DNA of 64,000 nucleotides, taken from the NCBI GenBank assembly GCA_025060195.1, contig JANXCQ010000003.1, positions 150,792 through 214,791 on the forward strand. The letters are read 5' to 3'. Position numbers and translations under genes: made by a program. Numbering within the stretch: the first letter of the stretch is position 1; the number at the start of each line of letters is the position of its first letter. Below are positions 33,656-42,797 of the stretch, one piece after another. This stretch comes from Gemmatales bacterium (lineage in GTDB: Bacteria > Planctomycetota > Planctomycetia > Gemmatales > HRBIN36). The notes below the pieces were generated by a model that was not told where the DNA came from, ran no database searches, and saw nothing but the letters and a program-made list of their open reading frames with translations.

Positions 33656-35794
33656 TCAGAAGCCACCTCCATGGGATTCGATGTCCAGGCCGAGAAGTTG
33701 GCGGAGCACTTCGGGCGGCGCGGGAGCATAGCGATACGGCTCCATCGTGTAGGAGGCGCGTCCTTGAGTCAAGCTGCGCACGGCATCGGCATAATCGAAC
33801 ATCCGCGCCAAAGGCACTAACGCCTCAATTACTCGCAAGTTGCCCCGCACCTGAATTTCCTGAATCTCGGCCCGCCGCGCATTCAGATCGGCAGTTACTG
33901 GACCGAGATATTGTTCCGGCACGGCCACTTCCAGGCGCATGACCGGTTCCAACAAGACGACGTTGTTCTTCAGGGCTTTCGCCACGGCGTCGGCAGCTGC
34001 CACCTGGAACGCCACTTCATTCGAATCCGTGGGGTGGGTTTGCGCCGCAAGTAAGGTCACCTTGACGTCTATGACCGGATAACCGGTCTCGCCTGATTGC
34101 AAGGCGCCGCGGATGGCTTGTTCGATAGCAGCAACCCAGGGGGCTGGTAGAAGCTCGCTCGGCACTTGATTCACTATGGTAATCGGCTCTGTGCCGTGAT
34201 ATGGCTCGAACTGGGCCTCCAGACGGGCGAACAAACCGTGCCCGGCCACTTGCCGGACACATTCTCCCCACACGCGCACGGGCTTGGCCAGTGTTTCCCG
34301 ATAACTGACTCGTGGTTTACCGACGCGAACCTTCAGACGAAAGTCTTCCCGAATGCGGTGGAGCTTGATTTCCAGGTGCAACACGCCCATGCCGTTCATC
34401 AGGGTCTGCCCGGTATCCTTATCGACACTCCAACGGAAGGTCGGGTCTTCACGGGCTAACAATGTGAGTATCTGTTCGAGGCGTTCTTTATCCGCCGACG
34501 ATTCCGGCTCAATGGCCATACTCACCACCGTTTCCGCAAACTGGATTGACTCCAGCAGAATTGGGTGCTGCGGATCGCACAAGGTATCGCCGGTGATGGA
34601 AACTTTCGGCCCTGTAACTGCGACGATGTCGCCAGCATATGCCACTTCTAGCGGTTCCTTGTTCGCGGGGTCGGCGTGGACGTGGTATAGTTTGGTCAGA
34701 AACTCTCGCGCTTCCTTGCCAGGATTGAGCACGCGGCTATTCGCTTTGACCGTACCTGAATAAATCCGCAGGTAAAACAATTCGCCGTGGGGATCGGCTT
34801 GAATCTTGAAGACGAGGGCCGCGAATGGCTCATCGGGGTCGGGTTTCCGCACTTCGACCTGGTTGCGTTTCTTCGGATGCACGCCCTGGACAGGCGGGCG
34901 ATCCAACGGGCTGGGAAGATACCAACAGATTCCATCCAACAAGGGCTGGATTCCGATGTGTTCGCGTCCCGAGCCACAAAACACGGGCTGGATTTCGTTC
35001 CGCAAAGTGCGTCGGCGAATCAGTTGTTGCATGGCTTCGACGTCGAGAGGTCGGCCCTCGAGATACGCAGTAGTGATCCAATCCTGGTCATCGGCTTCCG
35101 TGAGCACATCAATCAGCCGCTCACGCCATCGTTCGGCAGTAGGTCGCAACGCTTCGGGGATTGCTTCCCGAACCACGATCTTGCCATCGGGTTGTTCGGG
35201 ATTGCTATGGCGGAAATACAGCGCTTCCATCGTCAGCAGGTCAATGACGCCGCGAAACGGCGTCGCACTCTCTTTGACCGAGCCGCTGCCGATGGGAATG
35301 GTCACAGGAACGGGCCGACCTTCCAGACGCTCGCGAATTTCCCGAAGCACGTTCTCGAAATCCGCCCCGACGATGTCCATTTTGTTGATAAACACTAGTC
35401 GCGGCACATTGTACTTGTTGGCCTGACGCCACACAGTTTCCGACTGTGCTTCCACACCTTTCTGAGCATCGAAAACAACAATGCAACCGTCTAGGACACG
35501 CAGGGAGCGCTCGACCTCCGCAGTAAAATCCACGTGGCCCGGCGTATCAATCAAGTTCAGGATGCAATCGCGCCACCGGAACGGCACACAAGCGCTTTGG
35601 ATGGTGATCCCTTTTTCCTTTTCCAACTCCATCCAATCGGTATCAGTGGTACCCTCATCCACACTGCCGAGGCGATGAATCGCTCCCGAATAATAGAGCA
35701 AGTGTTCCGTCGTTGTAGTCTTGCCGGCGTCAATGTGGGCAATAATGCCAAGGTTGCGAAATTTGCTCAGGTCAGGTTTCGCCGCCGCAGCCAT
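33656..35794 (-). CDS. fusA: Elongation factor G (possibly an EF-G2 paralogue)
   Basis: A 712-residue translational GTPase. G1 is AHIDAGKTTTTE, G3 DTPGHVDF and G4 NKMD. Domains II to V follow, with the domain IV and V strings RVSYRETLAKPV and RSLTQGRASYTME. The switch I region reads GTTDTDWMELEKEKGITIQ and not the classical ATMDWMEQE form, which suggests a specialised EF-G2 type; a second EF-G may exist elsewhere. Usual str-operon neighbours (rpsL, rpsG, tuf) are absent, in line with that. ATG 35794 is chosen; 35803 is possible. It is followed by DUF1015 with no gap. Confidence 0.92.
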   Translation of the reverse strand: MAAAAKPDLSKFRNLGIIAHIDAGKTTTTEHLLYYSGAIHRLGSVDEGTTDTDWMELEKEKGITIQSACVPFRWRDCILNLIDTPGHVDFTAEVERSLRVLDGCIVVFDAQKGVEAQSETVWRQANKYNVPRLVFINKMDIVGADFENVLREIRERLEGRPVPVTIPIGSGSVKESATPFRGVIDLLTMEALYFRHSNPEQPDGKIVVREAIPEALRPTAERWRERLIDVLTEADDQDWITTAYLEGRPLDVEAMQQLIRRRTLRNEIQPVFCGSGREHIGIQPLLDGICWYLPSPLDRPPVQGVHPKKRNQVEVRKPDPDEPFAALVFKIQADPHGELFYLRIYSGTVKANSRVLNPGKEAREFLTKLYHVHADPANKEPLEVAYAGDIVAVTGPKVSITGDTLCDPQHPILLESIQFAETVVSMAIEPESSADKERLEQILTLLAREDPTFRWSVDKDTGQTLMNGMGVLHLEIKLHRIREDFRLKVRVGKPRVSYRETLAKPVRVWGECVRQVAGHGLFARLEAQFEPYHGTEPITIVNQVPSELLPAPWVAAIEQAIRGALQSGETGYPVIDVKVTLLAAQTHPTDSNEVAFQVAAADAVAKALKNNVVLLEPVMRLEVAVPEQYLGPVTADLNARRAEIQEIQVRGNLRVIEALVPLARMFDYADAVRSLTQGRASYTMEPYRYAPAPPEVLRQLLGLDIESHGGGF

Positions 35795-36078
35795 AATCCC
35801 CATCCTGTGCTCGCCAAGAAAAATCCTACTCCAACCCCTAAGCGTATAAATCGTATGGCAACTTGCACGATTCGTCGTTGGCACGACGTTGTTTTATAAT
35901 CGGTTGGCTTGGTATCTCGTTTCCATTAGCCGTCCTCAAGCTAAGATTGTTCTTTCCCCCCGCTAAACGGCCTGGCACCTTTCAATGGACGCGAATGAAA
36001 CTCGCAGCATGCTGATAAACCTTTGCAAGCAGATATGGCCTGAGGCTTTTGCATTTGCCGGGACGGGTGCGGAATGCA

Positions 36079-38970
36079 TCAACTGCTTCGTGGTCCCGGT
36101 GGGAGCTGGCGTTGGGAGCGGCGGCGGGCTTGCTGAAGAGCCGTTAGTAAGGGCGCATCGGCTACCGGTTCGGAAGCGGGTGGGCTTGTCGCAGGCGCCG
36201 AGGCTTTGGCTTGGGCTGACCCGGAACTATGTTCGGATGTGCGGGTTGGCGTCTGCGAATCCCGGGCGGGCGAACCCTCCAGGGGGTGGGTTTCTTGCTC
36301 GATGGGCTGCGGCGCACGTCGGAAGGCAGATGTTAAGTTGCGAAGAGCTTGGGCCAATGATTTGGTCATATGCTTCACTACTTCTTTCACTCCTTCCAGG
36401 CGAATGCGTGCGGTGAGTGCGGTGAGCCAACCGGTACGCCGCTCTAAAACCTCCAACAAAACCATGACCAGAGCCAACGCGAGTAACCACGGGCGTAGAG
36501 AACGGTAGCTGCGGATGGAAGGTAGGTCTTGCCAGATGGTAGTAACGTCGGCCCGCTCGACACCGCCCGTGGCCAGGGCTAATCGGGCCAACGCGCTGGC
36601 GCCGCTGTGAGGGTCGCCCGGCTCATGTTCGGGCGAATAGGGCAAACATACGGGGGGCAGCGGCACCGGCCCATGACCAGGCAGATCCAGAGTCGCCAAT
36701 ACGGTATCTGTGCTGCTGAGCGGCAGTTGTAACTCCAGCAAGTCGGCCTGGACCCATGTGAGCTTATATTGCTCGCGCTCGATGCGACCGTCAGGACGCT
36801 GGCGGAGAACGAGGATACTTGGAGGCTGGCTGAAGGTAGGGCCTGCCTGCTCCACGTCCAGATGCAGGCGAATGCGCGCGCCGCCTCGGACTAGCTCCTG
36901 AGTGACGGCCATGTTATTGGGCAAGGTTCTGTCAGCCCCTGCGGCCCAACAGACCAGAGAAGTTAGGAAGTCGCCGTAATCGGCCCAGCGGGCGATGGGA
37001 CCGGTATATTTCCCGTCCACCTCCCCCGTGTAACACACGACGCGCCCTAACCCGCGATACCACGCTGCTACCAAGGGAGCGTGAAATTCGTCTTGCGTAA
37101 CCACAGCGCGGGTTGCTTCGGGCTTGAGATAACAGAGATTGTATCCCCCGACTGGTTCGGTCAGGTTAAATGTTCTGGGCGTCAACATGAGCAAGCCTGG
37201 TTCCGCAGCTACGGGCGTAACTTCCTCGATAAACGTGCTGCGAGCAATTTTGAAAGTTTCCTGAGCGAACAAGAGAGGCAGCTGTTCGGGTTTGTCGGTA
37301 AAGTAAATGTTGCCACCCCCCCGGCGGGCCACATCGCGTAGGAACTCTGCATCTACATCCTTAGGTGTTCCTAACCCGATTACACTCACGGTCACGCCCG
37401 CGTTGCGTAATGCTGCTAACAGTTTGACATACTCGCCGGGTTCCTCTGCGTCGGCCGCATCGGCAAAAAGTATAATGTGGCGGGTTGCTGCTTTCGCATG
37501 TTGGATCATGCGGGCGGCCTCTAATAAGCCCGTGTACACGAAGATACCGCCGCCCCCGCTCTGAATGCTCAGGATTTTGTGGCGCAATTCTGCTTTCTTT
37601 GTCGGATGCACTAAGGGCGTGATGATGTGCGGAGCGCTATCCACGGCAATGACGCCGATTTCGTCATGAGGATGCAGCAGGTCGAGCACTTGAGCAGTCC
37701 CGAGGTTGGCTAAGTCCATTTTCACCTTGCCCCCGCCTACAGGAACGGACATACTTCCGCTACGATCCAGAACCACGACAATCGCGACACTGAACTTGCG
37801 GTGTTCCTCACGCATCTCCAACGAGAGGGGCAAGACCTCTTCTAGCTGCGAGCCGTAATAGCCGCCCATCGCATAACTGTTGCGTCCGCCCGTCATCATA
37901 AGCCCGCCGCCGGCGTCGCGGATCCAATGCGGTAGCACATTCAAGCCAGTTACGCCGATGCTGTCCGCCGCGACGTTTTCCAGGAGCACAGCGGAAAAGT
38001 TACTGAGCGTCTCCAGATTCCATCGACAATCTCTCGGCTCGCGAGTCACTACCTGAAACCTGCCCAGTTGCAGTAGCCGTCCCAGACCGCGACCCGGTGT
38101 AGTGCTGACGTGCAAAATTGGTTTTTCGCCAGCAACCTGAACCAGAATCCGCGCGGAATTGTTTTCAGGCACTGGGTCGCTTGCTTCACCGTTGATGCGC
38201 AAGCGGTATTCCAGGGTGCCCGGCTCAGAACCGCGCACGCGAAATGCTACGCGATGCCGGCCCGCAGAAAACTCCTTATCTACACTGGCCACCACGGTTT
38301 CGCCCAATAACAACTCGGCACGGACCCTTTGCGGCGCGGGGACGTCGAGCCACGCACTGATTAGGAAACCGGAGTTCGGCAAAACGCGTGAGGGCGATTC
38401 AACAGCGGCAATGGCCAAGTCGCCCACGCTGCTACGCGTGTGGAGGCGATAGTCAACCGGGACCTTGCGCGCGACCAGGCGGCTCACGAGTGTTTCGGGG
38501 TCAACGCCCGTCCAGCGGCCGTCCGAGAGCACCAAAATCCGCCCTGGTCGGTCTTGGGGGATAAGTTCCAATGCTTTGTCGAGGGCTGCGGCTAACGCTG
38601 AGCCGTCGGCGTCCACTTCATGCAGAAATCCTGGAAAGGGGGCTTGGGTGGGAGCCAATTCCACCACGGCCTGTTTGCCAAACGCCACTACGCCTAAACG
38701 TTCCTGTCCCCTCCGACTCCGCTGTAACAAGTCCACCACTTCCTTATGGCGCGCGTCGCTCTCCGGAGGCATCGAGGCACTCCGATCGGCCACGACAACC
38801 AACACTCCTTCTCGAGTTTGTTGCGGAATAGCCAGTCCGGCTAGGGCTAACAGTAGCAAGACCAATGTGGTTGCGCGTAAGGCTTGTGACCAACGAGAGG
38901 ATTGCGGCCAATACCGCCACGCTAAGAAGAACGGTAATGCTAGAAAAAGCCAACCGGGTTCGCTAAGCAT
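36079..38970 (-). CDS. Large membrane protein with two VWA domains and a GATase-like domain
   Basis: A 963-residue protein. The N-terminal membrane part (LFLALPFFLAWRYWPQ, TTLVLLLLALAGLAI) resembles BatA-type proteins. A first VWA domain (~55-190) has the metal site DRSAS; a second (~405-580) has DRSGSM. Between them lies a glutamine-amidotransferase-like fold (~310-395, VLPHWIRDAGGGLMMTGG). A late transmembrane segment is at ~855 (WLLALALVMVLLEVL), then a Pro/Ser-rich tail. Such proteins are common in planctomycetes; roles in the envelope or in stress are proposed but unproven. It is divergent from proA across ~200 bases. Confidence 0.85.
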   Translation of the reverse strand: MLSEPGWLFLALPFFLAWRYWPQSSRWSQALRATTLVLLLLALAGLAIPQQTREGVLVVVADRSASMPPESDARHKEVVDLLQRSRRGQERLGVVAFGKQAVVELAPTQAPFPGFLHEVDADGSALAAALDKALELIPQDRPGRILVLSDGRWTGVDPETLVSRLVARKVPVDYRLHTRSSVGDLAIAAVESPSRVLPNSGFLISAWLDVPAPQRVRAELLLGETVVASVDKEFSAGRHRVAFRVRGSEPGTLEYRLRINGEASDPVPENNSARILVQVAGEKPILHVSTTPGRGLGRLLQLGRFQVVTREPRDCRWNLETLSNFSAVLLENVAADSIGVTGLNVLPHWIRDAGGGLMMTGGRNSYAMGGYYGSQLEEVLPLSLEMREEHRKFSVAIVVVLDRSGSMSVPVGGGKVKMDLANLGTAQVLDLLHPHDEIGVIAVDSAPHIITPLVHPTKKAELRHKILSIQSGGGGIFVYTGLLEAARMIQHAKAATRHIILFADAADAEEPGEYVKLLAALRNAGVTVSVIGLGTPKDVDAEFLRDVARRGGGNIYFTDKPEQLPLLFAQETFKIARSTFIEEVTPVAAEPGLLMLTPRTFNLTEPVGGYNLCYLKPEATRAVVTQDEFHAPLVAAWYRGLGRVVCYTGEVDGKYTGPIARWADYGDFLTSLVCWAAGADRTLPNNMAVTQELVRGGARIRLHLDVEQAGPTFSQPPSILVLRQRPDGRIEREQYKLTWVQADLLELQLPLSSTDTVLATLDLPGHGPVPLPPVCLPYSPEHEPGDPHSGASALARLALATGGVERADVTTIWQDLPSIRSYRSLRPWLLALALVMVLLEVLERRTGWLTALTARIRLEGVKEVVKHMTKSLAQALRNLTSAFRRAPQPIEQETHPLEGSPARDSQTPTRTSEHSSGSAQAKASAPATSPPASEPVADAPLLTALQQARRRSQRQLPPGPRSS

Positions 38971-39167
38971 GACCTAGCTCACTCTTGGCTGGCGACGTGG
39001 TCTAGCTTATACAAATGCTTTGCCGCCTCCCGCATCGGCGGTCGTCCTTTTCTGAATTATTATTATGTCGGTAATTATCATCTGTCTGCGAGGATCAACG
39101 ATTACTCATCGAACGTTTTGCACGGGGCCAGAAATTGCGAGCATTCTGACAAACTACGGGGTGACCT

Positions 39168-40490
39168 ATGAGCTTCACTGCGCGGGCAACTGTGTCGGGC
39201 GATCCGCAATCGCAGGCTCACCGCGAAGATGCTAGCGACGTTTGGGCCTATTGTGAGCAATTAGGTCGGAAGGCAAAAGAAGCGTGGCGGCACATGGCAC
39301 AGGTGAGAGGGGCAGTGAAAGACGCCGCGTTGCGTCGCGCCGCTCAGCAGTTACGCGCTCGACAGGCCGAGATACTTCAGGCGAACCAGGAAGATTTAGC
39401 TCGTGCGGCGGAGTTAGGCCTGACCGCAGCGCAAATCGACCGGTTGCAGCTGAATCCAAAGCGGATCGAAAGTATGGCCGTCGGCCTGGAGGCGGTGGCG
39501 GCTTTACCGGACCCGGTCGGGCAAATCATCGAAGGCAGCGTCCGTCCAAACGGGCTGGAAATACGGAAGGTGCGTGTTCCCCTAGGCGTGATTTTTTTCA
39601 TCTATGAGTCGCGGCCTAACGTAACTGCGGATGCGGCAGCGCTGGCCCTGAAAAGCGGCAATGCCATCATCCTGAGAGGTGGCAAAGAGGCCGTGGCGTC
39701 GAACACCGCGATCTTTCGCATCCTCAGCGAGACGTTTCGCGAGGTGGGCATTCCCGAACATGCGGTGCAGTTAATCGATCGGCCTGAGCGGGCCATCGTG
39801 ACCGAATTCTTGCATTTGCCACAGTACATAGACTTGGTCATTCCGCGAGGGGGCGAAGGACTAATTCGCACGGTGGCTGAGGAAGCGCAAATGCCCGTTC
39901 TGAAGCACTATAAAGGCAATTGCCATGTCTACGTCGACGCCAGCGCCGACCTCGAAATGGCAGAACGTATTGTCGTCAATGCGAAATGCCAACGTCCGGG
40001 CGTATGTAACGCCGCCGAGAGTCTCTTGGTACACCAAGCAGTGGCGGAACAATTCTTACCGCGGATCGCTCACGCCTTAGAGCAACGCGGTGTCGAATTA
40101 CGGGGTTGTCCGCGGACACGTCAGTATCTACCACATATCCGCGCGGCAACGGAGGAAGATTTTGCTGCCGAATACCTCGATCTGATTATTTCAGTAGCGG
40201 TCGTGGATGACTTAGAAGCCGCGATCGCTCATATCAATCGCTTTGGCTCGGGACACACGGATGCTATCGTGACAGGCAATTTGATGGCGGCTCAACGCTT
40301 CGTCAATGGAGTGGATTCTGCCGCGGTCATGATAAATGCGAGTACCCGTTTTCATGATGGTTACGAATTCGGCCTGGGAGCGGAGATCGGGATCAGTACT
40401 GACAAGTTTCACGCCCGCGGTCCTTGCGGCTTGACTGAACTGACGACGTATAAGTGGGTCGTTTGGGGCGAGGGCCAAGTAAGGGAATGA
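39168..40490 (+). CDS. proA: Gamma-glutamyl phosphate reductase
   Basis: A 440-residue enzyme reducing gamma-glutamyl phosphate to the semialdehyde in proline synthesis. The NADPH and active-site blocks are complete: [57 protein letters not shown] and the nucleophile Cys in [28 protein letters not shown] and [13 protein letters not shown] close it. The N-terminal ~25 residues extend beyond the family. proB is not in this window. The end overlaps by ATGA a possible longer start of the next gene. Confidence 0.96.
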   Translation: MSFTARATVSGDPQSQAHREDASDVWAYCEQLGRKAKEAWRHMAQVRGAVKDAALRRAAQQLRARQAEILQANQEDLARAAELGLTAAQIDRLQLNPKRIESMAVGLEAVAALPDPVGQIIEGSVRPNGLEIRKVRVPLGVIFFIYESRPNVTADAAALALKSGNAIILRGGKEAVASNTAIFRILSETFREVGIPEHAVQLIDRPERAIVTEFLHLPQYIDLVIPRGGEGLIRTVAEEAQMPVLKHYKGNCHVYVDASADLEMAERIVVNAKCQRPGVCNAAESLLVHQAVAEQFLPRIAHALEQRGVELRGCPRTRQYLPHIRAATEEDFAAEYLDLIISVAVVDDLEAAIAHINRFGSGHTDAIVTGNLMAAQRFVNGVDSAAVMINASTRFHDGYEFGLGAEIGISTDKFHARGPCGLTELTTYKWVVWGEGQVRE

Positions 40491-40597
40491 CACAGGCTTG
40501 CTGGTTTGGTATGCTGAAAGATGAAGGGCAGCGGGACGAAGTGCAGGTTACGCACGAGCCAGTGTCACCGGGACAAAAGGCAGAGGAGAGACCGACG

Positions 40598-42181
40598 ATG
40601 GTACTGATCTGGGGGGTGTTGGCAGGCGTGGCACTGGCGGTGTTGGGCGGCATTGCCGGACTTTGGTTGCGACAACGAGCGGAGGCATCTCGCCCGTGGG
40701 CGAATCGTGAACTGTCAGCCGTTACTCTGCAGCATATCGCTTTGTATCAAGGCGGACAACTTGACAAGCACGCTGTGGCAGCAGCTAAGGAGCGCTTTGA
40801 ACGATGGTTAGCTCGTGGCCAATGGGAACGGGTGGAGCAACAAATGCGACCGGGCACCAGTTTTGTAGTGCACGTGCGTGCCCTGACCGAGATCGGCAGC
40901 GAAGCGGCTTGTCGTATCCTCGAAAGTCAGGTCGGCCGACGGCTAACCGAAGATCAGCTCGACCAAACCTGGTATTGGATTGATGTCGCCAATAGCTTGC
41001 GCGCATTACAACGTGAGGAAAGTGTTCCGTTACTGTTAGCGTCGTTTTCGCAGGCGGACGAATTTCCCTTAGCGCAGTACTTAGCGGCTGAAATCGTCAG
41101 TTTCACGAGTTTTGCAGGTTATTTGCGCCAAGGGCCTACTCCGCAGGCCCGGGCGGCATTGCGCATCCTGTTACGGGCCGTGGAGGGCTTCCGCTTCGGT
41201 GTGCCTCCGCAGTTGTTGGCCGAGGCTCGAATCGGCGAGATGCTGGCAGCGGTTAGCGAGCAACCACCTAATGAGCCTGATCCCGTGCTCCTGCGCCTGG
41301 GCCGCGAATGCCAGCGTTTGTTACGCCGACAGACTACCCTGGAACGGGCTCTGGCCGAGGAACCTGCCGAGGTGGAGGCCTTACGCGGGCAATTGCGGAT
41401 TTTGGAGAGTATCGAGCCCCAATTTAGGGAGTATTTGACTGAGCAAGGGCCGAATTTGCTCCATCGGTTACGGAGCTTCCATGGCCAGGAGCTACGCGAT
41501 GCCTTGTGGGCTGTCCACGATCTGCGCCTCGAAGCAGGTCAAGAGTTACTACACCTTTACCAAGATTGTCCGGAACATCGCGACCTAATCATAGCGGCGA
41601 TGCGCTGGTCGCGAAGCGCGCAGGTGGCCAATTTGTTGCGACAAGAGGCTAACGAGTTGTTGGAGCGTTTGACCCGGACTCGGCGGCGTCATCCGCTGAT
41701 TTGGCCCTGGCGCACTCAGGCCGACCGACAACGACTCGCGTCGTTACTCTTAGCTTTACGTGGCCACGACGCCTCTGAAACGGAGGCGCTATTAATGACT
41801 GCGGCCAGTCACTTCGATCCTGGGGTGCGTCTGGCGGCAATCAGCAGCTTGGGCTGGATGAGTTTGTACCAACCGCAGCGGGTGTTGTCCCGTTTGCGTG
41901 CAGCCGTAAGGGACGGCCATCCTGAGGTGCGTCGGGCTGCACGGGCAAGTTTGGCTCGGTATGGCCACCGCGAATCCCTTGAATGGTTCACCCGTGCATT
42001 ACGCAGCCAGCAATCCCATCGTGTTATCATGGCTATTCAATCCATAGTCGTGGAGGATCTCACTTACCTCTGGCCCGAACTAGACCGATTGGCCGATGCC
42101 CAGGACCCCGATATTGCCTGCCTAGCTCAGGAAGGCTTGGTACAAATGCTGGAAGAAATGGATTACCATCGCATTTCCTGA
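40598..42181 (+). CDS. Membrane-anchored HEAT-repeat protein
   Basis: A 527-residue protein with an N-terminal signal anchor (MVLIWGVLAGVALAVLGGIA) and a mostly helical body. Helical repeats are clearest at the C terminus (~385-520): DPGVRLAAISSLGWMSLYQP and HPEVRRAARASLARYGHRES. ATG 40598 has a strong GAGGAGAG site 8 bases upstream. The frame stays open back to 40487 (overlapping the proA stop by ATGA), which would add 37 polar residues before the anchor. It is a probable protein-binding scaffold of unknown partner. Confidence 0.75.
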   Translation: MVLIWGVLAGVALAVLGGIAGLWLRQRAEASRPWANRELSAVTLQHIALYQGGQLDKHAVAAAKERFERWLARGQWERVEQQMRPGTSFVVHVRALTEIGSEAACRILESQVGRRLTEDQLDQTWYWIDVANSLRALQREESVPLLLASFSQADEFPLAQYLAAEIVSFTSFAGYLRQGPTPQARAALRILLRAVEGFRFGVPPQLLAEARIGEMLAAVSEQPPNEPDPVLLRLGRECQRLLRRQTTLERALAEEPAEVEALRGQLRILESIEPQFREYLTEQGPNLLHRLRSFHGQELRDALWAVHDLRLEAGQELLHLYQDCPEHRDLIIAAMRWSRSAQVANLLRQEANELLERLTRTRRRHPLIWPWRTQADRQRLASLLLALRGHDASETEALLMTAASHFDPGVRLAAISSLGWMSLYQPQRVLSRLRAAVRDGHPEVRRAARASLARYGHRESLEWFTRALRSQQSHRVIMAIQSIVVEDLTYLWPELDRLADAQDPDIACLAQEGLVQMLEEMDYHRIS

Positions 42182-42273
42182 CGTGGCTCATGTACCCTCC
42201 ATCTCGTCCAATATCATGAGCGCCGCTGCTACATAAATAAACTGGGAACATTAATGGGCGACTCGAGGGAGGT

Positions 42274-42606
42274 ATGACTGGCGCGGTGGCAACGACTGTG
42301 GACGAGCCAAGGGAACGACAAAAGCAACTGTATCGCCATGCCTGCTGGGAAAGTCGGCTCACTGTTTTCCTTTGGTTAGCTGCTTTTGTGTGGACACTAG
42401 GCTATTGTTGGCTCCGTGGTTACGATCACGACGCGGATGCGCTATTGGTGCGCTGGGGCTGGGCTGTGGCGAACGCTGAGGTCTTCCCCTTGCGTCTGGG
42501 CATGCCCAACTGGATTTTCTGGGGCATCTTCGTGCCCTGGATGACGGCCACCTTACTCACAGCTACCCTGTCTTTCCTCCTGCCTGATGACCCGCTTCGG
42601 GAATAA
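42274..42606 (+). CDS. Small two-helix membrane protein, likely symporter partner
   Basis: A 110-residue protein with two transmembrane helices (LTVFLWLAAFVWTLGYCWL and WIFWGIFVPWMTATLLTATL). Size, topology and position just before a sodium:solute symporter recall the DUF997/YhdT proteins that accompany PanF, but the match is by architecture only. A very strong GAGGGAGG site precedes the ATG. About 150 bases separate it from the symporter. Confidence 0.65.
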   Translation: MTGAVATTVDEPRERQKQLYRHACWESRLTVFLWLAAFVWTLGYCWLRGYDHDADALLVRWGWAVANAEVFPLRLGMPNWIFWGIFVPWMTATLLTATLSFLLPDDPLRE

Positions 42607-42797
42607 CGCTCCAACGCTGTCAACCATTGCGTCGTCGCTGGCCCGTTTTAGTAACGATGGTTGGAGGAATTGCCCTGCATGGCCCGAGAAGAGCAATGAG
42701 CCAATAATAAGGCATTCAGTAAAATCGCTGGTGCGCCAGCGGCAAGAGCCAGCCGATGGCAAGAACCCAAGCCGTACGACGCAAGCAAGAAGACTCT

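Noticed and set aside
34010..34030. TTCGAATC strings suggesting a tRNA T-loop (also near 4281)
   Set aside because: Both are inside well-supported protein genes and no cloverleaf can be built around them.
34787..35426. Two overlapping ~200-codon plus-strand frames
   Set aside because: Both are antisense to EF-G, whose motifs are conserved throughout.
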